Source of the DNA: JBHHWH01 sp046756405
GTDB lineage: Bacteria > Actinomycetota > Acidimicrobiia > Spongiisociales > ZC4RG35
Direction: 5' to 3'
DNA: 19,613 bases
Assembly (NCBI GenBank): GCA_046756405.1
Contig: JBHHWH010000047.1
Coordinates: 1 to 19,613, forward strand
Position 1 is the first letter of the stretch; every line of letters begins with the position of its first letter. The notes beneath the pieces were generated by a model, which was not told the DNA's origin, did no database searches, and saw only the letters and a program-made list of their open reading frames with translations. The position numbers were made by a program, and so were the translations under genes. Below, one piece after another: positions 7,258 to 14,700 of this stretch.

Positions 7258-7267
7258 GTAGGGGAGC

Positions 7268-7296
7268 AAGTTACAACGGAGTGCTCCAGTTGGCAA
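7268..7296 (-). promoter_or_regulatory. Promoter of the his operon
   Basis: On the minus strand TTGCCA (7296-7291, five of six matches to TTGACA) is followed by a 17-base spacer and TAACTT (7273-7268, fits TANNNT). The expected start is about 7-9 bases downstream, at 7261-7259, only 2-4 bases before the hisL ATG at 7257. An imperfect operator may overlap it: GGAGCA (7263-7268) and TGCTCC (7282-7287) form an inverted repeat spanning the -10 and the spacer. Confidence 0.65.
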
Positions 7297-7329
7297 GGTG
7301 AGACATGTGGCCTTCCCGGCCGTACTCGT

Positions 7330-7335
7330 TACCCT
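7330..7335 (+). promoter_or_regulatory. Candidate -10 box of valS
   Basis: TACCCT fits the TANNNT form and ends ten bases before the valS ATG, the same distance as the hisL -10 from its ATG. No good -35 hexamer is seen 16-18 bases upstream, and no Shine-Dalgarno precedes the ATG. A short-leader or leaderless valS transcript is therefore plausible. The 88 bases between the hisL and valS starts hold both divergent promoters. Confidence 0.33.
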
Positions 7336-7345
7336 TCCCTGCCCG

Positions 7346-9871
7346 ATGACACGAAGAGTGCCCGACAAGCCCAGCATCGAAGGCCTGGAGGCGAAGTGGT
7401 CGCGCCGTTGGGAGGACGACGGCACCTTTCGCTTCGACCGGACCAAGGCCCGCGAAGAGATCTTCGCCATCGACACCCCGCCTCCCACGGTCTCCGGCTC
7501 CCTCCACATGGGGTCCGTCTTCGGCTACGTCCAGACCGACGCCCACGCCCGTTACCGCCGCATGTCGGGCAAGGAGGTCTTCTACCCGATGGGCTGGGAC
7601 GACAACGGGCTTCCCACCGAGCGTCGGGTGCAGAACTACTACGGGGTGGTCTGTGACCCCTCCCTGCCCTACGACCCCGACTTCACTCCGCCCGAAGAGC
7701 TCCGCGACCCGCCGATGGCCATCAGCCGGCGCAACTTCATCGAGCTGTGCCACATCCTCACCGCCGAGGACGAGAAGGTGTTCGAGGAGCTATGGCGCAC
7801 CCTGGGGTTGTCGGTGGACTGGACCCAGACCTACGCCACCATCGACGAGCACAGCCAGCGCACCTCCCAGAAGGCGTTCCTGCGCAACCTGGCCCGCGGG
7901 GAGGCCTACTCCCAGGAGGCTCCGGTTCTCTGGGACGTCGACTTCCGCTCCGCCGTCGCCCAGGCCGAGCTGGAGGACCGGGAACGTCCCGGGGCCTACC
8001 ACAAGGTGGCCTATCGCAAGCTCGACGGGACTCCCGTCTACGTGGACACCACCCGTCCCGAGCTGATCTGCTCTTGCGTGGCCCTGGTCGCCCACCCCGA
8101 CGACGAGCGGTACCAGGACCTCATCGGCGCCACCGTCGTATCCCCTCTCTTCGGTGTGGAGGTCCCCGTGGTGCCCCACGAGCTGGCGGATCCCGAGAAA
8201 GGGACCGGCATCGCCATGATCTGCACCTTCGGCGACACCACCGACGTCGTCTGGTGGCGGGAGCTGAACCTGCCCACCCGGGCCGTCATCCAGCCCGACG
8301 GCCGACTCCAGGAGGAGACTCCGGAGTGGCTCTCCGGGAAAGGCGCCGACGCCTACCGTCAGATCGCCGGCCTCTACCCCAACCAGGCCCGCCGCAGGAT
8401 TGCCGAGATGCTGGCCGAGTCCGGGGACCTCGACGGCGAGCCCCGACCCATCACCCACCCGGTGAAGTTCTTCGAGAAGGGTGATAGACCCCTGGAGATC
8501 ATCACCAGTCGTCAGTGGTACATCCGCAACGGCGGTCGTGACGACGACCTGCGCAAGGACCTGCTCGCCCGTGGTGAGGAGCTGCACTGGGTTCCCGACC
8601 ACATGCGGGTCCGCTACCGGCATTGGGTGGAAGGGCTCAACGGAGACTGGCTCATCTCCCGACAACGCTTCTTCGGTGTCCCCATTCCGATCTGGTACCC
8701 GGTGACCGAGTCGGGAGAGGTCGACTATGACAGCCCGATCCTCCCCGACGAGGACTCCCTCCCCGTCGACCCTTCCAGCCACACCCCGCCGGGCTACGAC
8801 GAGTCCCAGCGGGGCCAGCCGGGTGGTTTCGTGGGAGACCCCGACGTCATGGACACCTGGGCCACGTCGTCGCTGACCCCTCAGATCGCTGGGCACTGGT
8901 CCGATGATCCCGACCTGTGGGGTCGGGTCTTTCCGATGGACATCCGCCCCCAGGGACCGGAGATCATCAGGACCTGGCTGTTCTCCACCGTAGTGCGCTC
9001 CCACTACGAGCACGGGTGCTTGCCCTGGCACACCGCCACGATCAACGGCTGGATCCTCGATCCCGACCGGAAGAAGATGTCCAAGTCGAAGGGGAACGTC
9101 ATCACACCTATGCCCTTGATCGAGGAGTACGGGGCGGAGGCGGTCCGCTATTGGGCCTGCCGGGGGCGTCCCGGCGTGGACACGGCGGTCGACTTCGGGG
9201 TGATGAAGATCGGACGGCGTCTCGCCATCAAGATCCTCAATGCCTCCCGGTTCGTGCTCGGCTTCGGCGACGATGTCGAGCCTTCAGCGATCAGCGAGTC
9301 CCTTGACCGGGCCATGCTCGCCTCCCTGGCCGGGGTGGTCGCCCAGGCGACGGAGGCCTTCGAGGTATACGACTACGCCCGGGCCCTGGAGCTGGCCGAG
9401 CAGTCCTTCTGGTCGTGGACCGACAACTACATCGAGCTGGTCAAGGCCCGCGCCTACGGGCAAGGCCCTAGGGCTGCGTCGGCTCATGCCGCCCTTCAGC
9501 TTTCCCTCAGCGTCTACCTGCGGCTGTTCGCCCCGTTCTTGCCCTTCGTCACCGAAGAAGTGTGGAGCTGGTGGCGGGAAGGGTCGGTACATCGCCAGCC
9601 CTGGCCTGGTCCGTCGGAGTTCGAGAAAGCAGCCGGGGACGCCGCTATCACCGAGGTTGTCGGCGAGGTCCTGACCGCGGTGCGCCGCACCAAATCCGAC
9701 GCCAAGGTGTCGATGCGGGCCGAACTGGAACGGGTGACGATCACCGCCCCCGCCGAGACCCTGGATCGGGTCAAACAGGTCGAAGCCGACCTCAAGGCCG
9801 CGGCCCGCACCGAGACGGTCGAATACCGCGAGGGCGAATTCGCAGTGGAGGCGGTCCTGGCCGAGGGCTGA
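7346..9871 (+). CDS. valS: Valine-tRNA ligase, short archaeal-like type
   Basis: This class Ia synthetase charges tRNA-Val with valine. The protein has 841 residues. The HIGH motif appears as HMGS (54-57, in PPPTVSGSLHMGS) and KMSKS at 577-581. The CP1 editing region runs from about residue 230 (DTTRPEL) through GTGIAMICTFGDTTDVVWW (286-304), which clears mischarged threonine. This last motif, and the absence of the C-terminal coiled-coil arm seen in E. coli-type enzymes, match the archaeal-like ValRS also found in some bacteria. The anticodon-binding domain follows the KMSKS loop, and the protein ends about EYREGEFAVEAVLAEG. A GTG at 7298 is in frame, but the ATG at 7346 begins at the usual family N-terminus (PDKPSIEGLEAKW). 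No T-box leader is present. Confidence 0.96.
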   Translation: MTRRVPDKPSIEGLEAKWSRRWEDDGTFRFDRTKAREEIFAIDTPPPTVSGSLHMGSVFGYVQTDAHARYRRMSGKEVFYPMGWDDNGLPTERRVQNYYGVVCDPSLPYDPDFTPPEELRDPPMAISRRNFIELCHILTAEDEKVFEELWRTLGLSVDWTQTYATIDEHSQRTSQKAFLRNLARGEAYSQEAPVLWDVDFRSAVAQAELEDRERPGAYHKVAYRKLDGTPVYVDTTRPELICSCVALVAHPDDERYQDLIGATVVSPLFGVEVPVVPHELADPEKGTGIAMICTFGDTTDVVWWRELNLPTRAVIQPDGRLQEETPEWLSGKGADAYRQIAGLYPNQARRRIAEMLAESGDLDGEPRPITHPVKFFEKGDRPLEIITSRQWYIRNGGRDDDLRKDLLARGEELHWVPDHMRVRYRHWVEGLNGDWLISRQRFFGVPIPIWYPVTESGEVDYDSPILPDEDSLPVDPSSHTPPGYDESQRGQPGGFVGDPDVMDTWATSSLTPQIAGHWSDDPDLWGRVFPMDIRPQGPEIIRTWLFSTVVRSHYEHGCLPWHTATINGWILDPDRKKMSKSKGNVITPMPLIEEYGAEAVRYWACRGRPGVDTAVDFGVMKIGRRLAIKILNASRFVLGFGDDVEPSAISESLDRAMLASLAGVVAQATEAFEVYDYARALELAEQSFWSWTDNYIELVKARAYGQGPRAASAHAALQLSLSVYLRLFAPFLPFVTEEVWSWWREGSVHRQPWPGPSEFEKAAGDAAITEVVGEVLTAVRRTKSDAKVSMRAELERVTITAPAETLDRVKQVEADLKAAARTETVEYREGEFAVEAVLAEG

Positions 9872-9897
9872 CCCGGCCGGAAAACCCGAACCCCCGG

Positions 9898-9903
9898 TAC
9901 GCT
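9898..9903 (+). promoter_or_regulatory. Candidate -10 box for a leaderless ccmF transcript
   Basis: TACGCT fits TANNNT and is followed by exactly six bases before the GTG at 9910. That is the spacing at which transcription would begin on the start codon itself. There is no Shine-Dalgarno before the GTG and no clear -35. ccmF could instead be read through from valS, 38 bases away. Confidence 0.42.
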
Positions 9904-9909
9904 CCCCAC

Positions 9910-11796
9910 GTGGACGCTGCCTCCTTCGGTTCGGTGGCCCTCTGGGCCGCCATCGCCGCCGGCGCTTCTTCTTTGATGCCGGGCCCGCCGCTTCGTCTCG
10001 CCCGGCGTCTCCTGTGGACGTCCCTAGCCCTTGCCAGTGCGGCCACCCTGGTCCTCACCCTGGCGCTGCTGGGAGCAGACTTCTCTCTGGCCTACGTGAC
10101 CAGCACCACCACCCGGGCTACCCCCTGGCCCTACAAGGTGGCCGCCCTGTGGGGAGGCATGGAGGGCTCGATGCTCTTCTACTCCCTCCTCACCCTGGGG
10201 GTGGGCTTGGTGGGGCTGCGCCGCTTCCAAGGAGGCCTGTGGGCATACCGGGTGGTGGCCCTGGTGTCCACCGGCTACCTGCTCATCACCGCCACCATCG
10301 CCGATCCCTTCGTAACCCGCGACATCCCCGCTGTCGATGGCATCGGGCTCTTCGGGATCCTCCAGCACCCCGCCATGGTCTATCACCCGCCCGTCCTCTA
10401 CCTCGGGCTCACAGCCCTGATGATTCCGTTCGCCCTCACCGTGGACGCCGTCCTCGGTGACGGTCTCGACATGGGCTGGCTTCGTTCCGTACGCCGCTCG
10501 CTCTACTTGCCTTGGACCCTGCTCACCCTGGGGATGGTCGCCGGGGCCAACTGGGCCTACGTTGAACTGGGGTGGGGTGGGTTCTGGGCCTGGGACCCGG
10601 TGGAGAACACCTCGTTGATGCCCTGGCTGGCGGCAACGATCTTTCTCCACAGCGCTCGGATTCAACAACGCGATGGCCGGCTGAGTCGCTGGAACGCCGG
10701 CTTCGCCACGTTTCCATTCATCCTCACCATCATGGGGGTGTATCTGACCCGTTCCGGGGTCACCGGTTCCATCCACTCCTTCGCCGAGGACCCGGTCGTC
10801 GGGAAGGTGCTGCTCAGCGCGGCCGCGGTGACCGCCCTCGCAGCGATCGCTTTGATCCTTCGAACCCCGGCCGGGAGGTCCTGGGAGACGGTGCAGTTGA
10901 AGCGGGACACCTGGCTTGCAGCGAGTGCTGTGCTCCTGGCTTTTGTCCTTCTGGTGGTCCTCGTCGGCTCGGCCTATCCCGCCTATGCCAACGTCTTCCT
11001 GGGGCGGGTCCTGACCGTGGACAGCCGCTTCTTCCTCTCGTTGACCTACCCCTTTGCCCTGATGGTCGCTCTCGGCATAGGTTTTGCTCTCAAGACCCGA
11101 TGGTCCAGATCAGGCTTGGATGAGCCGCGGGTCGGACTGTTCGTCGTCGCGGGGGCCGCCGCCAGCGTCACCGCGCTCGCGGTCTCCGCTGAGGTGGTGC
11201 CCCTGGTGCTCTTGTTCGTCGCTTCGGGTGCGGTGGCCTTGCTGTTACGGGATCTGATCAGGAGACGGCCCCGGCGGCGACTCGCCGTCGCCTACCTGGC
11301 CCACCTCGGGTTCGCACTGGTTCTGATAGGTGCCGCTGCCAGTGCCCTGGGTGCGGACTATGTGGGAACGCTCGCCCCCGGAGAACAGGTCGAAGTGGGT
11401 GGACACGACCTCAGACTGGAAGAGGTGCTCACCGGGGAGACGGACCGGTTCCTCTTCGTGCGCTCCGTTTTCACCGTCGACGGCGAAGACACGGTGACAC
11501 CCGAGATTCGGGCCTACGAGAACCAGGCCCTTCCGGTCTCCGAACCCGCCCTGCGACCGACCCTGGCCGGAGACCTGATCGTGGCCACTTCGCGGCTGAA
11601 TGAAGACGGGGTAACAGTGAACGTGTCGGTCTTTGTCAGACCGCTGGTGTGGTTGGTGTGGGTCGGGGCGCTGCTCATCACCGTGGCGGGGATGGTCGCT
11701 CTCGCCGGCCGAGGCGGAGGCGCCGCAGCGCCACGTCGAGGGGCCACAGCAGCGCGGCGGCCAGCAGAAACCACCAGCGGTAGCTCCGTTCAGTGA
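9910..11796 (+). CDS. ccmF: Cytochrome c maturation haem lyase CcmF
   Basis: CcmF is the polytopic membrane protein of System I cytochrome c maturation that ligates haem to apocytochrome c on the outer face of the membrane. The 628-residue product has many hydrophobic segments and the haem-handling WWD-type motif WGGFWAWDPVEN (222-233). The four histidines expected for CcmF can be matched: the HPAMVYHPP loop (His153/His159), His247 (FLHSA), His289 (GSIHSFAEDP) and His465 (LAHLG). CcsA/CcsB-type System II proteins lack this full set. The frame is open back to 9562 inside valS, but the N-terminal membrane helix begins right after the GTG at 9910. Other ccm genes are not in the window. The last 39 codons lie antisense to the end of the VWA gene. 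The C-terminal tail after the last helix (about residue 590 on) is Ala/Arg/Gly-rich and unlike a functional domain. Confidence 0.92.
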   Translation: MDAASFGSVALWAAIAAGASSLMPGPPLRLARRLLWTSLALASAATLVLTLALLGADFSLAYVTSTTTRATPWPYKVAALWGGMEGSMLFYSLLTLGVGLVGLRRFQGGLWAYRVVALVSTGYLLITATIADPFVTRDIPAVDGIGLFGILQHPAMVYHPPVLYLGLTALMIPFALTVDAVLGDGLDMGWLRSVRRSLYLPWTLLTLGMVAGANWAYVELGWGGFWAWDPVENTSLMPWLAATIFLHSARIQQRDGRLSRWNAGFATFPFILTIMGVYLTRSGVTGSIHSFAEDPVVGKVLLSAAAVTALAAIALILRTPAGRSWETVQLKRDTWLAASAVLLAFVLLVVLVGSAYPAYANVFLGRVLTVDSRFFLSLTYPFALMVALGIGFALKTRWSRSGLDEPRVGLFVVAGAAASVTALAVSAEVVPLVLLFVASGAVALLLRDLIRRRPRRRLAVAYLAHLGFALVLIGAAASALGADYVGTLAPGEQVEVGGHDLRLEEVLTGETDRFLFVRSVFTVDGEDTVTPEIRAYENQALPVSEPALRPTLAGDLIVATSRLNEDGVTVNVSVFVRPLVWLVWVGALLITVAGMVALAGRGGGAAAPRRGATAARRPAETTSGSSVQ

Positions 11797-14700
11797 CCCC
11801 CACCTCCAGGCCTTCGGCGTCGAAGGCCTGGGAGGCGACGATCTCACCCCGACCACCGGTGGCCGTCGAGATGCCCTCCAGCAACGCCGAATCCGGCGGC
11901 CCAGGGAGGAACTCGGCGGCGAAGGAGCGAGATGCGGTGGCGGACAGCACGCTGGTTTCGTTGACGCTGACCCCCACTGCGTAGGTTCCGCTCTCCCGGG
12001 CGGGGACTGTGGCCTGGAACAGGCTTTCCGAGATCCTCTCCAGTCTCACCTCCTGGGAGCGCCCCCCGGGGAAGCTCACCCGAGCGGAGGTCACGGTTCC
12101 GGCCGGCCATGCCTCGGCGCTTTCCAGACTGATGGTGAGAAGGTCGTCCGAGATGGTGGCCTCGAGGCTCTCGCCTTCGGCGCCGCCGAGGGGGAAGGTG
12201 TCCCGCACCACCGTCGACCAGAAGTCGGCGAAGCCCTCCCATCCGGCCCACAGAGAGGCCCACTTGTCACCGCCATCGCTAGTCCAGGCAGCCACTTTGC
12301 CCAGACCCACCCGCCATGAGGCCAGCAGCGGGTCCTCCGGTTCGCCCACCCGGAGATGAACCTGGGCGACGGGTTTGGCTGTTGTGGCCACGTAGCCGAG
12401 AAGTGGCGGCGACGAGGCCAGGTCGCGAACCGCCCGGGCTGTGGAGGTGACCCTGGGGAAGAACTCGCCTTCGTTGATGAAGGTCCGGGCGGCGATGCGG
12501 GCCTCGCGGACGAAGATCTCAGGGATCTCGTCGAGGTCCCGACCGGGGTAGAAGCGTCCTCCGCCCATCTCGGCTACTTTCGCCAAGTCTGGCTCGGCCC
12601 CCTCACCGGTGGCCACCACCGAGATGGTGATTCCCTGCGCGGCTACCTCCTCGGCGGCGGCGATCAGGCTCTCACCCTTCGGAACTTCATCGAAGGCCAG
12701 CTCCGAGGTGAATCCGTCGGTGAAGAGGATGATGTGCTTCAGCGTCTTCTCCGACTCGGCGAGGGCGGCGGCGGCCTCCCTCAGGGCGGGAACGATCCTG
12801 GTCTCCCCGAAGGGGCGGAGACTGGCCACGCCTTCGTCGATGGTCTCCCGCGAAGGCAGCTCCTGAAGGGGGATTACCCAGTTTGTGTTGCCGCTGAAAG
12901 CCAGAAGCCCCACCTCGTCACCGCTTCCCAGCGCATCGATGGCCACAATCGCCGCCGCCTTGGAGATGTCGGTCTTGTTCACCCCACCCTCGATGGGCTC
13001 CTGGTTGGGCGCGGCACAGTGGCATGCTCCCATGGACTCGCTGGTGTCGATGAGCAGCACTTCGGCGACGTCGACTTTGCGCTCTTCGTCTTCGACCTCG
13101 CTGTCTACGGGTAGCAGAGCCTCGAGGGGAGTGTCGCGGTAGCCGCCGAGGCCGTAGGCACGACTACCGCCCACCACGACCATCCCTCTTCCCAGGTCGC
13201 GGACGAAGGAGTCCAGGGCGTTCATCTGCGACTCGTTGATATCCCGGGCGGGAACGTTGACCAGCAACACCGCCCGGTAAACGCCCAGCTCCTGGAGGCC
13301 AGGCATCTGGCTGATGTCTACCCGATCCAGCTTGAGGCCCCTCGAGACCAGAGCCTCCACGATCGGATCTGCGGCCCCGTCGAGGCCTTCGACCACCAGG
13401 ACAGTGTCGGGTCCCTCCACCTGCACCGCGGTGCGAGCCTCGTTGTTCTCGCGGACCGCGTCGCCGGCCAGGGATACCGTCGCTCTCAACCGCTGCAGGC
13501 CAGGGGAGGCTGCCTCCACCGGGAAAACAACCTCGGTCGTCCCGGGACTCACCCCGACGACGCGGCTGCCTATGAGGCCCAGGTCGTCATACAGCTTGAC
13601 CTCGAGTTCAGCGCCGATGGTCGAGACGACCTCCACGGTCGCCTCGAACCGTTCCCCCTCGCTCACCGTGTTCGGAGCGGTTATCCCGGCCACGGCAGCG
13701 TCGGTCCTCGCGCCCCCGGCCACGGTGTGGACTTCGACGACCACCCCGAGCTGTTTGAGGCGGTCCACTTCGGCCTGGAGGTCGCCGGTGTTGTGGCGCC
13801 CATCGGAGACCAGGACGATGCGCTGTCGTGTCTCGCCGCCGAGCAGGGCCTCGGCCAGGCGCAGACCCCGGGCGATGTTCGTGGCGTCCGGTTCGACACC
13901 CCTGGCCCGACGGTAGGGGGATGTTCCGACAGGGGTGCCCACCCGGGCATCCTCTCCGAATTCCACCACCGCCCACTGGTTGTCCCCGGCGTCGGTGATG
14001 GCCGACTCCACCCAGGCTCTGGCCGTGTCGACCGCAGTTCCGACCGAGGCTGAGGCGTCGACGACGAAAACCGTGGTGACCCGAGTCGAGGTGGTGGCGA
14101 AGGTGGGGTCCGCTAGAGCCAGGACTATTAGGACAGCGATGCTGCCTCGGGCGACGAGCCCCCACCGCCACTGGCGGTCGGAGACTCCCCGCGACCGCCA
14201 GCTCACCCACAGCTCGAGGGCGAGGAGAGCCAGGAGAACGCCGAGGATACGAGGCAGAATGGAACGGGCCACGGTGGTGGCGCCCACCGTTTCGGCACCA
14301 CCCGGGGCCGGCCTCAGCTCAGGCAGGCTGGAAACCGGACGGAGAGAGGATTCCGAGCTGTCAGGGTTGACCGCGACGATTCGGTGCTGTTCCTCTCCTT
14401 CGGACCTGACGGCCCAGAATCCGGAGAGGTCCGCCACCGGCTCCGAATCTCCCACCGAAACAACTACGCGGTTGCCCCGAGGATCTACCACGGTTCCGCC
14501 GGTGTCGCCGACAGGTATCGGATCGCCCACGGTGAGGGGGGCCTCCGCCCCGGACACACCGGTCAGCGCTCCAACCATCCGGGCCCCGAGGATCGGATAG
14601 GCGATGTCCACTGGCAGGTTGGAGCGTTCGAGGTCGAAGGCGAAATAGAAGAAGGGGACACCGGCGGCGTCACCGGCGACGATCAGCGGTGTGTCCGGGG

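Noticed and set aside
7298..7345. Alternative GTG start for valS
   Set aside because: The extra 16 residues are not typical of the family, and the region is better explained as the divergent promoter area.
7258..7345. T-box riboswitch ahead of valS
   Set aside because: Only 88 bases separate the divergent starts, and no T-box consensus or specifier stem is visible.
7790..9031. 413-residue frame antisense to valS
   Set aside because: Val/Gly/Asp-rich shadow produced by third-position GC bias; no motif, no start signal, and valS on the other strand is certain.
9562..9909. Upstream extension of the ccmF frame into valS
   Set aside because: Arg/Gly-rich shadow of the valS end; the membrane protein proper begins at the GTG at 9910.
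9872..9909. Terminator between valS and ccmF
   Set aside because: Only a very short GGCCGG self-complementary stretch and no T-tract.
12356..13114. 252-residue plus-strand frame antisense to the VWA gene
   Set aside because: No recognisable domain, and the VWA3 MIDAS is encoded on the other strand at this place.
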